A stretch of 64,000 nucleotides of DNA from Roseomonas gilardii (GCF_001941945.1 NZ_CP015583.1:4054501-4118500), one strand, 5' to 3'. Positions 25,765-34,926 are shown, counted from the first letter of the stretch. A program made the numbers and translations. Notes: generated by a model not told the origin, from the sequence alone.

Positions 25765-26616
25765 TCAGCCGAAGCTGTCGAGCCGCTCGTGCAGGGCCTC
25801 GATGGCGGCCAGCCGGTCGCGCACCGCCTCGCCCCCCGCCTCGGCGACGCGCGCCGCCAGGTGCGACAACACGCTCAGCCCCGCGACATAGCTGTCGAAG
25901 GGGCCGGTGCCCCGGATCTGCGCCGGCAGGCTGACCGTGGCGAGGCGCATCGCCACCGCGGCCGCCGGATCGGACAGCAGCACCACCGGCACGCCCCGTT
26001 CCACCGCCAGTTCCAGGAAGGCCTCCAGCCTCGCCGGGCGGCGGCGGAAACCGATGGCCAGCAGGACATCCCCGTCGCCGAGGGTCGCGCCTTCCTCGGC
26101 CAGGGTCATCCCCGTCTGCGGCAGCACCTGCACCCTGGGATGCAGGTGCAGCAGCAGCGCCCGCGCATGCAGCGCCAGGGTCTGCGAGGTCCGGAAGCCC
26201 AGGACGAGGATGCGCCGGGCGCCGGAGAGCAGGCGGGACGCCTCCTCGAAGGCCTCTGGCGGGATCGCCCCGAAGCTGCGGGTGAGGTTCTCGACCTCCT
26301 GCGCCAGGTGCCGGCCGAGATCGGCGCCGCGGCCACCGGATTCCACCAGTGCCTCGAAGGGCGAGGCGCCGCTGGCACGGCGCGCCTGCTGCCGCAGGTC
26401 CGCCCAGCTCTCGTAGCCCAGGCGGCGGAAGAAGCGGGCGGCCGTGGCCTGGGAGGTGCCGGCCTGGGCCGCGATCTCCGCCGCTGTCCGCGCCGGCAGG
26501 TCGCTGCCGATCTCCAGCATCGTCTCCGCCAGCCGGCGCTCTCCCGGCGTCAGGCCGGGATAAAGCGAACGGATCCTGTCACCGAGTTCCTGGTCGCCGA
26601 GTGCCTGGGCCTGCAT
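25765..26616 (-). CDS. MurR/RpiR-family transcriptional regulator
   Basis: A 283-residue regulator. The N-terminal HTH_6 is ERRLAETMLEIGSDLPARTAAEIAAQAGTSQATAARFFRRLGYESWADLRQQAR. The C-terminal SIS domain shows ILVLGFRTSQTLA and GDVLLAIGFRRRPARLEAF, a phosphosugar-isomerase fold that binds effectors. It is divergent from the diaminopropionate ammonia-lyase operon, with two operator-like dyads in the 86-bp spacer, so it most likely represses that operon and itself. RpiR proteins also control amino-acid and nucleobase catabolism; the effector here is unknown. Confidence 0.9.
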   Translation of the reverse strand: MQAQALGDQELGDRIRSLYPGLTPGERRLAETMLEIGSDLPARTAAEIAAQAGTSQATAARFFRRLGYESWADLRQQARRASGASPFEALVESGGRGADLGRHLAQEVENLTRSFGAIPPEAFEEASRLLSGARRILVLGFRTSQTLALHARALLLHLHPRVQVLPQTGMTLAEEGATLGDGDVLLAIGFRRRPARLEAFLELAVERGVPVVLLSDPAAAVAMRLATVSLPAQIRGTGPFDSYVAGLSVLSHLAARVAEAGGEAVRDRLAAIEALHERLDSFG

Positions 26617-26628
26617 AGCGCCCCCGAA

Positions 26629-26672
26629 GAAATCTGAATTTCAAATACATTGACAATGAAAACACGATTTCA
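26629..26672 (+). promoter_or_regulatory. RpiR operator pair around a TTGACA promoter element
   Basis: Two perfect dyads flank a consensus -35 hexamer: GAAAT-N4-ATTTC at 26629-26642, TTGACA at 26650-26655, and TGAAA-N6-TTTCA at 26657-26672. The second dyad fills the spacer between -35 and the expected -10 near 26673, the classic place for a repressor. Both share the GAAA/TTTC half-site. The region is strikingly AT-rich compared with its surroundings. Confidence 0.65.
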
Positions 26673-26702
26673 TACCGATGGCCATCCTTTCCGGAGGCCG
26701 CC

Positions 26703-27917
26703 TTGCTCCGCTTTCCGCCCGTCACCGCCTTCACCCCCAACCCGGCCATGGCCGGGCCGGACCAGCCCTATCCGCACGCGGCGGTGCTGAGCCGCGCCGA
26801 AGGAGACCGGGCGCGTGCCATGATCGGCCAGTGGCCGGGCCACGCCCCGACGCCCCTGGTGGCCCTGCCGGCGCTGGCGCGGGAAAGCGGCGTGGCGGAG
26901 ATCCGCTACAAGCAGGAGGCCGGGCGCTTCGGCCTGGGCAGCTTCAAGGCGCTGGGCGGCGCCTATGCCGTGGCGCGGCTGCTCCTGCGCCGCATCGCCA
27001 CGGCCACGGGGCGGGAGCCCGCGGTGGAGGAGCTGCTGGACGGGCGCCATGCCGCGCTGCTGCGCGACGTCACCGTCTGCTGCGCCACGGACGGTAATCA
27101 CGGCCGCTCCGTCGCCTGGGGCGCGCGGATGTTCGGCTGCGCCTGCACCATCTTCGTCCATGCCACCGTCTCCGAGGCCCGGGCCGGGGCCATCGCCGCC
27201 CTGGGCGCACGGGTGATCCGCACCGCGGGCAACTACGACGATTCCGTGCGCGAGGCGGCGCGGATGGCGATGGAGCAGGGCTGGTTCGTGGTCTCCGACA
27301 CCTCCTGGCCCGGCTATGCCGAGGTGCCGCGCGACGTGATGCAGGGCTACTCGGTGATGGCCGAGGAGACGATCGGGGCGCTGCCCGTGCCGCCGACGCA
27401 TCTCTTCCTGCAGGGTGGCGTGGGCGGGCTGGCCGCCGCCGTGGCCGCCAGCTTCTGGGAGGCCTATGGCCCCGCGCGGCCGGCGACGGTGGTGGTGGAG
27501 CCGGAGGCCGCCGACTGCCTGCGCCGCAGCGCCGCCGAGGGCCGGCCGGTGACCGTGGAAGGCGATCTGGAGACCATCATGGCCGGGCTGGCCTGCGGCG
27601 AGCCCTCGATGATCGCCTGGCCGATCCTGCGCGACGCGGCCACCGCCTTCCTGGCCATTCCCGACGGCGCCGCCGCGGAGACGATGCGCCTGCTGGCCTC
27701 CGGCGCGGCCGGGCCGCCCCTGGTCGCCGGGGAAAGCGGCGTGGCCGGGCTGGCGGGCTTTCTCTCGCTCTCGGCGGAACAGCGCGCGGTGCTCGGCATC
27801 GGGCCGGACTCGCGCATCCTCTGCTTCGGCAGCGAGGGCGCCACCGATCCGGAGGCCTATCGCGCCATCGTCGGACGCCCCGCCGAAACCGTGGCCGCCG
27901 GGGAGATCGCCCGATGA
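26703..27917 (+). CDS. dpaL: diaminopropionate ammonia-lyase
   Basis: A 404-residue fold-type II PLP enzyme. The cofactor Lys82 lies in GLGSFKALGGAYAV, the cofactor-binding loop is CCATDGNHGRSVAWGARMFG, and the Gly-rich phosphate loop is QGGVGGLAAAVAASF. These match YgeX/DpaL, which turns 2,3-diaminopropionate into pyruvate and two ammonia. I take the TTG at 26703 as start because GGAGG (26693-26697) is five bases upstream; the next Met is residue 16. It is the first gene of a four-gene plus-strand operon, ATGA-coupled to the M20 hydrolase. Threonine-dehydratase-like activity on another diamino acid is possible. Confidence 0.92.
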   Translation: MLRFPPVTAFTPNPAMAGPDQPYPHAAVLSRAEGDRARAMIGQWPGHAPTPLVALPALARESGVAEIRYKQEAGRFGLGSFKALGGAYAVARLLLRRIATATGREPAVEELLDGRHAALLRDVTVCCATDGNHGRSVAWGARMFGCACTIFVHATVSEARAGAIAALGARVIRTAGNYDDSVREAARMAMEQGWFVVSDTSWPGYAEVPRDVMQGYSVMAEETIGALPVPPTHLFLQGGVGGLAAAVAASFWEAYGPARPATVVVEPEAADCLRRSAAEGRPVTVEGDLETIMAGLACGEPSMIAWPILRDAATAFLAIPDGAAAETMRLLASGAAGPPLVAGESGVAGLAGFLSLSAEQRAVLGIGPDSRILCFGSEGATDPEAYRAIVGRPAETVAAGEIAR

Positions 27918-29131
27918 TCCGGCCGGAACGCCTGTCCGCCGCGCTCGCCGACCTCGCCCGGCAGGGCGCGCTGCCCGGCGGCGGGGTCTGCCGCCTCGCC
28001 CTGACCGCCGAGGACCGGCTGGGGCGCGACTGGCTGGTGGCGCGGATGCGGGCACTCGGCCTGCGGGTGGAGATCGACCCGATCGGCAACATCTTCGGCA
28101 CCCGCGCCGGCCGGAAGGAAGGGCCGGTGGTGCTGCTTGGCTCGCATATCGACACGGTGGCGACCGGCGGTGCCTATGACGGGGCGCTCGGCGTGCTGGC
28201 GGGGCTGGAGGTCCTGGCGGCTCTGGACGAGGCGGGGATCGAGACCGGCCTGCCCGTCGCGGTGGCGGCCTTCACCAACGAGGAAGGCGCGCGCTTCGCC
28301 CCGGACATGCTGGGCAGCCTGGTCTTCGCCGGCGGGCTGCCCCTGGCGGAGGCGCTGGAGATCCGCGGCATCGACGGCGCGCGCCTGGGCGATGCGCTGG
28401 CCGCCATCGGCTATGCCGGCCGGGACAGCGGGCCGCGCGCCATCGCCGCCTATCTGGAGCTGCATATCGAGCAGGGCCCGATCCTGGAGGACGAGGAATT
28501 GCGGATCGGCGTGGTCGAGGGGGTGCAGGGGATTTCCTGGACGGAGATCACCCTGACCGGCGCCTCCGCCCATGCCGGCACCACGCCCTTCCGCCTGCGC
28601 CGCGACGCCGGCCTCGCCGCCGCGCGCATCGCCGTGCTGGCGCGGGAGGTCGCGCGCGAGGTCGGCGGCCACCAGCTCGCCACCGTGGGTTCGCTGACAC
28701 TATCCCCCAACCTGGTGAACGTGGTGGCGGAACGGGCGCTGCTGACCGTGGACCTGCGGAACCCCGACGAGGCGGGGCTGCGGCGGGCCGAGGCGCTGCT
28801 GGCCGAGGGTGCCGCCGCCCTCGCCGCCGAGGAAGGGGTGCGGATCGCCACGCGCAGCCTCGCCCGCTTCGCGCCGGTGCCCTTCGACCAAGCGCTGGTG
28901 GCGCGGGTGGAGGAGACGGCGTCGAAGCTCGGCCTGTCCAGCCGGCGCATGTTCTCCGGCGCCGGGCACGACGCGCAGATGATCGCGCACATCGCCCCCG
29001 CCGCGATGATCTTCGTGCCCTCGGAAAAGGGCATCAGCCACAACATCCGCGAACACACCGCGCCCGGCGACCTCGCGAACGGCGCGCGCGTGCTGTTCGA
29101 GATGACCCGCGGCCTTGCCACCAGCAACTAG
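27914..29131 (+). CDS. M20-family Zn hydrolase (L-carbamoylase/hydantoinase-type amidase)
   Basis: A 405-residue metal-dependent amidohydrolase. The binuclear site is visible: His78 in LGSHIDTV, Asp89 in GGAYDGALG, the Glu pair 123-124 in FTNEEGARF, His184 in LELHIEQGPILE, and a C-terminal His in EKGISHNIREHT. SGAGHDAQ and the 405-residue length fit the N-carbamoyl-L-amino-acid hydrolase, beta-ureidopropionase and allantoate amidohydrolase group. It is ATGA-coupled to dpaL and ten bases before a D-carbamoylase-like nitrilase. It probably removes a carbamoyl or acyl group to release the amino acid used by DpaL; the exact substrate is inferred. Confidence 0.88.
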   Translation: MIRPERLSAALADLARQGALPGGGVCRLALTAEDRLGRDWLVARMRALGLRVEIDPIGNIFGTRAGRKEGPVVLLGSHIDTVATGGAYDGALGVLAGLEVLAALDEAGIETGLPVAVAAFTNEEGARFAPDMLGSLVFAGGLPLAEALEIRGIDGARLGDALAAIGYAGRDSGPRAIAAYLELHIEQGPILEDEELRIGVVEGVQGISWTEITLTGASAHAGTTPFRLRRDAGLAAARIAVLAREVAREVGGHQLATVGSLTLSPNLVNVVAERALLTVDLRNPDEAGLRRAEALLAEGAAALAAEEGVRIATRSLARFAPVPFDQALVARVEETASKLGLSSRRMFSGAGHDAQMIAHIAPAAMIFVPSEKGISHNIREHTAPGDLANGARVLFEMTRGLATSN

Positions 29132-29140
29132 GAAGGCACC

Positions 29141-30052
29141 ATGCGCAACCTCCATATCGCCGCCGCCCAGCTCGGCCCCATCGCCCGCGCGGAACCGCGC
29201 GACGAGGTCGTGGCGCGCATGATCGCCCTGCTGGAGCGCGCGGCGCAGCGGCGGGCCGATCTCGTGGTCTATCCGGAGCTGGCGCTCACCACCTTCTTCC
29301 CGCGCTGGTTCATGGCGGACCAGACGGAGGTGGATGCCTTCTTCGAGACGGAGATGCCGAACGCCGCGACGATGCCGCTCTTCGCGCGGGCCCGGGAACT
29401 CGGCATCGCCTTCAGCTTCGGCTTCGCTGAGAAGCTGCTGGAAGGCGGCCGCCCCCGCCGCTTCAACACCTCCATCCTCGTGGACCGTTCGGGGCGGATC
29501 GCGCAGCGCTATCGCAAGATCCACCTGCCCGGCCATCCGGAGAACGAGCCCTGGCGCGCCTTCCAGCATCTGGAGAAGCGCTATTTCGAGCCCGGCGAGG
29601 AGCCCTTCGGCACCTCCGACCTGCTGGGCGGGCGCTTCGCCATGGCGATCTGCAACGACCGCCGCTGGCCCGAGACCTATCGCGAGGTGGCGCTGCGTGG
29701 GGCGGAGGTGCTGCTGCTCGGCTACAACACGCCACTGCACTATCCGCTGGCGCCGGAGCATGACCACCTCCAGGCGTTCCACAACCATCTCTGCCTGCAA
29801 TCCGGCGCCTACCAGAACGGGCTGTGGGTGGTGGGCGTCGCCAAGGCGGGGCGGGAGGAAGGCTGCGACCTGCTGGGCCAGAGCTGCATCGTGGCCCCCA
29901 CGGGCGAGATCGTGGCCCAGGCCTCCACGGTGGGCGACGAACTGGTCTCGGCGGATTGCGACCTCGACCGCTGCGCCGAGATCCGGGCCAACATCTTCAA
30001 TTTCGCCCTGCACCGCCGGCCGGAGATGTATACCGCCCTGCGCGCGGGCTGA
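29141..30052 (+). CDS. N-carbamoyl-D-amino-acid hydrolase-like nitrilase
   Basis: A 303-residue carbon-nitrogen hydrolase with the catalytic Glu46 (LVVYPELALTTFFPRW), Lys126 (RYRKIHLPGH) and Cys171 (MAICNDRRWPETYR). The motifs PELALTTFFPRW and ICNDRRWPE, together with the 303-304-residue length, are those of the D-carbamoylase subfamily rather than nitrilases in general. It would hydrolyse N-carbamoyl-D-amino acids to D-amino acid, CO2 and ammonia. It sits between the M20 hydrolase and an SDR in the RpiR-controlled operon, but no hydantoinase gene is present in the window. Confidence 0.92.
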   Translation: MRNLHIAAAQLGPIARAEPRDEVVARMIALLERAAQRRADLVVYPELALTTFFPRWFMADQTEVDAFFETEMPNAATMPLFARARELGIAFSFGFAEKLLEGGRPRRFNTSILVDRSGRIAQRYRKIHLPGHPENEPWRAFQHLEKRYFEPGEEPFGTSDLLGGRFAMAICNDRRWPETYREVALRGAEVLLLGYNTPLHYPLAPEHDHLQAFHNHLCLQSGAYQNGLWVVGVAKAGREEGCDLLGQSCIVAPTGEIVAQASTVGDELVSADCDLDRCAEIRANIFNFALHRRPEMYTALRAG

Positions 30053-30106
30053 CGGGGAGGACTCCGCCTCCCGTCCCAGGCACCGCGGCGGGAGGAACAG
30101 GCGGCG

Positions 30107-30868
30107 ATGGATCTGGAACTGCGGGGCCGGCGCGCCCTGGTCACCGGCGCCTCGCGCGGCATCGGCCGCGCCGTGGCCGAACTGCTCGCGGCGGAGGGCT
30201 GCGACCTCGTCCTGACCGCGCGCAACGCCGGGGCCCTCGACGGGCTGGCGGAAACGCTCCGCCAGCGCCACCAGGTCGCGGCCGAGGCGCTGCCGGCCGA
30301 TCTGGGCACGGATGCGGAGGCACGCCGCGTGGCCGATGCCGCCGGCGGGATCGACATCCTGGTGAACAATGCCGGCGCCATCCCGCCCGGCAACCTGCTG
30401 CGCGTGGACGACGCCACCTGGCGCGCCGCCTGGGACCTGAAGGTCTTCGGCTTCATCTCCCTGTGCCGGGCCGTCTATCCGGGCATGAAGGCGCGCGGCG
30501 GCGGGGTGATCGTCAACATCATCGGCCAGGCCGGCGAGAGCTTCCCGCCCGACTACATCGCGGGCGCCACCGGCAATGCCGCGCTGATGGCGCTGACCCG
30601 CGCGCTGGGCCGCTCCGGCCCGGCGGACGGCATCCGCGTCGTCGGCATCAACCCCGGCGCCACGGCGACGGAGCGGAACGAGACCATGGCCCGGCACCGC
30701 GCCCAGGCGGAACTGGGCGACGCGGAACGCTGGCGGGAGCTGTTCCGCAACCTGCCCTTCGGCCGCCCCGCCCAGCCGGAGGAGATCGCCAATGCCGTGG
30801 CCTTCCTGGCCAGTCCGCGCTCCGGCTACACCTCCGGCACGATCCTCACCATCAACGGCGGCGGGTAG
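30107..30868 (+). CDS. SDR-family protein lacking the catalytic lysine
   Basis: A 253-residue SDR-fold protein: TGASRGIG at about 13-20 and VNNAGAIPPGN are intact. The active site is not: Tyr150 is present (PPDYIAGATGN), but the residue four positions on is Ala154 instead of Lys, and the usual Ser strand reads NIIGQAG. I recall divergent SDR subfamilies with a similar YxAGxxGNAALMAxTRALG helix; their chemistry is unclear to me. It ends the dpaL operon, 54 bp after the carbamoylase. It may bind a cofactor without classical catalysis or use other residues. Confidence 0.88.
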   Translation: MDLELRGRRALVTGASRGIGRAVAELLAAEGCDLVLTARNAGALDGLAETLRQRHQVAAEALPADLGTDAEARRVADAAGGIDILVNNAGAIPPGNLLRVDDATWRAAWDLKVFGFISLCRAVYPGMKARGGGVIVNIIGQAGESFPPDYIAGATGNAALMALTRALGRSGPADGIRVVGINPGATATERNETMARHRAQAELGDAERWRELFRNLPFGRPAQPEEIANAVAFLASPRSGYTSGTILTINGGG

Positions 30869-30902
30869 GATGGCCGGCCCCGGCGAGTACCCGCGAAGGG
30901 GA

Positions 30903-30990
30903 GGTCCAGGAACCTCAGGTTCCTGGCGGATAGGGGGTGTCGGGGGAAAGGCGGCACCTTTCCCCCCCGGGGTCGCAAGCAAAACGCCGG
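30903..30990 (-). repeat. solo palindromic module (B3), partial copy of element B
   Basis: Read on the minus strand: a G-run hairpin, a GACACCCCCTATCCGCC linker, a 9-bp hairpin (stem CCAGGAACC/GGTTCCTGG on the plus strand at 30906-30926, loop TCA), then GGACC. The linker and order match the right end of element B at 41099-41176, including the conserved ACGCCGGAAC edge, but the hairpin stem has different, still complementary bases. It lies between the convergent SDR and paoC genes. Confidence 0.7.
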
Positions 30991-31009
30991 AACGGAGACG
31001 CCGTGCGCG

Positions 31010-33208
31010 TCACACGGATGCGGGCAGCCGGTCGATCAGCTTGTCGAGGGTGATGGGGTAGTCGCGCACCCGTATCCCGGTGGCGTTGTGGATGGCATTG
31101 GCCACCGCCGCGCCCACGCCGCAGAGGCCGAGCTCGCCCACGCCCTTGGCCTTCATGGGCGAGGACATCGGATCGGTCTCGTCCAGGAAGACCACCTCCT
31201 GGTGCGGGATGTCGGCGTGCACCGGCACCTCGTAGCTGGCGAGGTCGTGGTTGGCGAAGAAGCCCCGCCGTTTGTCCACCTCCAGCGCCTCCATCAGCGC
31301 CGCGCCCACGCCCATGGTCATGGCGCCGATCACCTGGGAGCGGGCGGATTTCGGGTTGAGGATACGGCCCGCCGCGCAGACCGCGAGCATGCGGCGGATG
31401 CGCGTCTCGCCGGTCGCGGCATCGACGCCGAGCTCGACGAAATGCCCGGCGAAGGTCGATTGCTGGTAGCGCTTGCCGAGATCGCCGTACTCGATGGCGT
31501 CCTCGGCGACCAGCTCGCCATCCCGCGCCACCTCGGACAGTGGCACGCTGCGGTTGCCCGCCTGCACCGCGCCCTCGGCGAAAACCGCGTCGCCCGCATT
31601 GAAGCCCGCCTTCTGCGCCACCGCCTCCCGCAGCCTGACGCAGGCGGCATAGACGCCAGCGGTGGCATTGTTGGCGCCCCACTGCCCGCCCGAGCCGGCC
31701 GAAACCGGGAAGCTGGAATCGCCCAGGCGGACCGTCACCTCGCCAACCGGGACTCCCATCATCTCCGCCGCGGTCTGTGCCATGATCGTGTAGCTGCCGG
31801 TGCCGATATCGGTCATGTCGCTCTCGACCGTCACCCGGCCCTGGCGATCCAGCCGCACGCGGGCACCGGACTTCATCAGCAGGTTGTTGCGGAAGCCGGC
31901 CGCCATGCCCATCCCGACCAGCCAGCGCCCGTCACGCCGTTGCCCGGGCCGGGGATCGCGCTTGTCCCAGCCGAAGCGCTCGGCACCCAGGCGCAGGCAT
32001 TCGACGAGTTGCCGCTTCGAGAAGGGCCGGTCGGGATGCGCGGGATCAACCTGGGTGTCGTTGCGGATACGGAACTCGACGGGATCGAGCCCGAGCTTTT
32101 CGGCCATCTCGTCCATGGCCACCTCCAGCGCCATCAGCCCCGGTGCCTCGCCGGGCGCGCGCATGGCATTGCCCTCCGGCAGGTCGAGCCGCGCCAGCCG
32201 CAACCCGGTCAACCGGTTGGCGCCGGCATAGAGCAGCTCGGTCTGCTGCACCGCCTCCTCCGGCTTGCCGTCCGGCAGGTTGCCGGACCAGCTTTCGTGC
32301 CCGATGGCGGTGATCTTCCCGTCGCGCGTGGCGCCGATGCGGATGCGCTGGATGGTCGCCGGCCGGTGGGTGGTGTTGTTGGCGATCAGCGGCCGTTGCA
32401 GCGCCACCTTGACTGGCCGCTTCGCCTCCCGCGCACCGAGCACGGCCAGCAGCGTGTCCGAACGCAGGAAGAGCTTGCCGCCGAAACCGCCGCCGATATA
32501 GGGCGAACGCAGCCGCACCTTCTCCTTGGGGATGCCGAGGGTCTTCGCCAGGTCGCCCGTGGTCCAGGCGACCATCTGGTTGGACAGCCAGACATCCACC
32601 CGGTCGCCATCCCAGGCGGCGATGGTGGCGTGCGGCTCCATCATCGCATGCGACTGGTCGGGGGTGCTGTAGGTCTCGTCGAGCCGGACCGGCGCCGCGT
32701 CGAAGGCCCGCGCGAAATCGCCGACCGTCTTGTCGGGGCTGTCCTCCGACGGGCCGACACCGGCGGCCTTGGCGGCCGCGAGGTCAAACTTCGCCTCCGA
32801 CGCCTCGTACTCCACGTGCAGCAGCGCGGCCGCGGCGCGCGCCTGCTCGAAGCTCTCCGCCACCACCAGGGCGATGGCCTGGTGGTAGTGCTCGATCTCC
32901 GGCCCGCCCAGCAGGTGGGCGACGTTCCGTGTCCCCTTACCGAGATGCCCGGCATTCTCGTGCGTGACGATGGCGATCACGCCCGGGGCGGCCCGCGCTG
33001 CGCGCAGGTCCATGGCGGTGATGCGGCCGGACGCGATAGCGCTGCCGACGATCCAGCCATAGGCCTGGTCCGGCACGACGTCATGGCGTTCATAGGCATA
33101 GGGGGCGGTGCCGGTGGTCTTCAGCGGGCCGTCGATGCGGTCCAGAGGCTGACCCACGACCTTCATCCGGTCGATGGGATTGGTGGTGGCCGGGGTGTCG
33201 AAGCGCAT
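31010..33208 (-). CDS. paoC: aldehyde oxidoreductase molybdenum-binding subunit PaoC
   Basis: A 732-residue xanthine-dehydrogenase-family molybdopterin subunit, the same length as E. coli PaoC. Features include the substrate-channel segments PYIGGGFGGKLFLR and RAPGEAPGLMALEVAMDE, the cofactor region SGGQWGANNAT, and the catalytic Glu in KGVGELGLCGVGAAVANAIH near the C-terminus. It oxidises aldehydes to acids with a molybdenum cytosine dinucleotide cofactor, as part of a periplasmic PaoABC heterotrimer. The stop of paoB is only four bases upstream. A dedicated chaperone gene (paoD/xdhC type) is not present in the window. Confidence 0.93.
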   Translation of the reverse strand: MRFDTPATTNPIDRMKVVGQPLDRIDGPLKTTGTAPYAYERHDVVPDQAYGWIVGSAIASGRITAMDLRAARAAPGVIAIVTHENAGHLGKGTRNVAHLLGGPEIEHYHQAIALVVAESFEQARAAAALLHVEYEASEAKFDLAAAKAAGVGPSEDSPDKTVGDFARAFDAAPVRLDETYSTPDQSHAMMEPHATIAAWDGDRVDVWLSNQMVAWTTGDLAKTLGIPKEKVRLRSPYIGGGFGGKLFLRSDTLLAVLGAREAKRPVKVALQRPLIANNTTHRPATIQRIRIGATRDGKITAIGHESWSGNLPDGKPEEAVQQTELLYAGANRLTGLRLARLDLPEGNAMRAPGEAPGLMALEVAMDEMAEKLGLDPVEFRIRNDTQVDPAHPDRPFSKRQLVECLRLGAERFGWDKRDPRPGQRRDGRWLVGMGMAAGFRNNLLMKSGARVRLDRQGRVTVESDMTDIGTGSYTIMAQTAAEMMGVPVGEVTVRLGDSSFPVSAGSGGQWGANNATAGVYAACVRLREAVAQKAGFNAGDAVFAEGAVQAGNRSVPLSEVARDGELVAEDAIEYGDLGKRYQQSTFAGHFVELGVDAATGETRIRRMLAVCAAGRILNPKSARSQVIGAMTMGVGAALMEALEVDKRRGFFANHDLASYEVPVHADIPHQEVVFLDETDPMSSPMKAKGVGELGLCGVGAAVANAIHNATGIRVRDYPITLDKLIDRLPASV

Positions 33209-33211
33209 CGC

Positions 33212-34162
33212 TCAGGCCCTCGCTTCCGCCAGCACCGAGGCGAGCGTTCGCTCCGCCAGCGGCAGCTTGAAGGCATTGTCATGGGTGGTCCTGGCCCCGG
33301 CGAGCAGCGCCTCGGCCGTCCGTTTCGCACCGCGCGGCAGTTCCGCCTCCGCCCCCTCGACGCGCCAGGGCTTGTGCGCCACGCCGCCCAGGGCGACGCG
33401 CCCGCTGCCATCGCGTTGTACGATGGCCGCCACGGAAACTAGGGCAAAGGCATAGGAGGCGCGGTCGCGGACCTTGCGGTAGATCTGCACCCCGCCCGCC
33501 GGCGGCGGCAGGATGACAGCGGTGATCAGCTCGCCCGCCTCCAGCGCCGTCTCGACCTGCGGCGTGTCGCCGGGCAGGCGGTGGAACTCCGCGATGGGAA
33601 TGGCACGGGTGCTGCCATCCGCCTTCACCGTCTCCACCACCGCGTCGAGCACGCGCATGGCCACGGCCATGTCGCTGGGATGCGTGGCGATGCAGGCATC
33701 GCTGGCGCCCAGCACCGCGTTGTGGCGGCTGAAGCCACCGATGGCCGAGCATCCGGTGCCGGGGGTGCGTTTGTTGCAGGGCATGTTGGTGTCGTAGAAA
33801 TAGGGGCAGCGCGTGCGCTGGAGCAGGTTGCCCGCCGTGGTGGCCTTGTTGCGCAACTGCCCCGAGGCCCCGGCGACCAGCGCACGGGTCAGCACCGCGT
33901 AGTCGCGCCGCACGCGCGCATCGGCCGCGAGATCGGTGTTGCGCACCAGCGCGCCGATCCGCAGCCCGCCCTCCGCCGTCGGCTCGATCCGGTCGAGGCC
34001 GAGGCGGTTCACGTCGATCAGATGGGCGGGCGTCTCGATCTGCAGCTTCATCAGGTCGAGCAGGTTGGTGCCGCCCGCGATGAACCGCGCGCCGGGGTGG
34101 CTGGCGGCCGCGGCAGCCGCGGCGGCGGGGGTCGCCGCGCGCTCATAGGTGAAGGGCTTCAT
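33212..34162 (-). CDS. paoB: aldehyde oxidoreductase FAD-binding subunit PaoB
   Basis: A 316-residue FAD subunit. FAD-binding motifs include [18 protein letters not shown] and the TTAGNLLQR segment. The insert [27 protein letters not shown] carries the extra cysteines that bind a [4Fe-4S] cluster in E. coli PaoB, a hallmark of this subgroup. I begin at MKPFTYERA (34162), which overlaps the paoA stop by ATGA. Electrons move from the Mo centre through the 2Fe-2S clusters to FAD. Confidence 0.93.
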   Translation of the reverse strand: MKPFTYERAATPAAAAAAAASHPGARFIAGGTNLLDLMKLQIETPAHLIDVNRLGLDRIEPTAEGGLRIGALVRNTDLAADARVRRDYAVLTRALVAGASGQLRNKATTAGNLLQRTRCPYFYDTNMPCNKRTPGTGCSAIGGFSRHNAVLGASDACIATHPSDMAVAMRVLDAVVETVKADGSTRAIPIAEFHRLPGDTPQVETALEAGELITAVILPPPAGGVQIYRKVRDRASYAFALVSVAAIVQRDGSGRVALGGVAHKPWRVEGAEAELPRGAKRTAEALLAGARTTHDNAFKLPLAERTLASVLAEARA

Positions 34163-34824
34163 GCGCGCTCTCCCGCCACCTCGTTGATGGCCTCGACGAT
34201 GTTGGAATAGGCGCCGCAGCGGCAGATGTTGCCGCTCATCCGCTCGCGGATCTCCTCGTTGCCCAGCTTCACCGGCACGGCGAGATCGCCCGTCACATGG
34301 CTGGGAATGCCTGCCTTGATCTCCTCCAGCATGGCGACCGAGGAACAGATCTGGCCTGGCGTGCAGTAGCCGCACTGGTAACCGTCATGCTTCACGAAGG
34401 CGGACTGCATCGGATGCATCCGCTCCGGCGAGCCCAGCCCCTCGATGGTGGTGATGCTATCGCCCTCATGCATCACCGCCAGCGTCAGGCAGGCATTGAT
34501 ACGGCGGCCGTCCACCAGCACGGTACAGGCACCGCACTGGCCGTGGTCACAGCCCTTCTTGCTGCCGGTCAGGTGCAGGTGCTCGCGCAACGCGTCCAGC
34601 AGGGTTGTGCGGGTGTCGAGCTCCAGATTCCGGGCCTGGCCGTTGACGGTCAGGGACAGCCTGGCCGTGGCGGGGACCTCGGGATTCCGGGGTGGCGCAG
34701 CCGGTGCCGCCACCTGGGCCTGGGCGGGGGCCGCATGACCATCGGCGATGCCGGCGACCGAGACGGCGGCCGTGCCGATCAGCAGGTCGCGCCGCGGAAG
34801 ATGCGGATCATGAAGAGGGGGCAT
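34159..34824 (-). CDS. paoA: aldehyde oxidoreductase 2Fe-2S subunit PaoA (Tat-exported)
   Basis: A 221-residue iron-sulfur subunit. A twin-arginine leader ([21 protein letters not shown]) means the folded complex is exported to the periplasm. The plant-type cluster motif [16 protein letters not shown] and the second motif CGYCTPGQ...GNICRCGAY supply the cysteines for two [2Fe-2S] clusters. The start at 34824 is supported by GGAGG eight bases upstream. It is first in the paoABC operon. Confidence 0.94.
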   Translation of the reverse strand: MPPLHDPHLPRRDLLIGTAAVSVAGIADGHAAPAQAQVAAPAAPPRNPEVPATARLSLTVNGQARNLELDTRTTLLDALREHLHLTGSKKGCDHGQCGACTVLVDGRRINACLTLAVMHEGDSITTIEGLGSPERMHPMQSAFVKHDGYQCGYCTPGQICSSVAMLEEIKAGIPSHVTGDLAVPVKLGNEEIRERMSGNICRCGAYSNIVEAINEVAGERA

Positions 34825-34912
34825 CGTCCTTACCTCCATGCGGGAACGGGGCAGGTGACACCGGTCCGGAGGCCAGCAAGGTCGTGGCCGCGCCAAACAT
34901 CCGTGATCGGGA

Positions 34913-34926
34913 TCACCGCATGGGCA
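34913..34926. promoter_or_regulatory. GTGATC-N2-GATCAC palindrome upstream of paoA
   Basis: A perfect 6-2-6 dyad about 90 bp before the paoA start, in a 287-bp spacer (34825-35111) with no other recognisable content. It is a candidate operator for the paoABC operon. Confidence 0.35.

Noticed and set aside
31088-33442. A 784-codon open frame antisense to paoC
   Set aside because: Composition is that of an antisense shadow and it crosses the paoC/paoB boundary.
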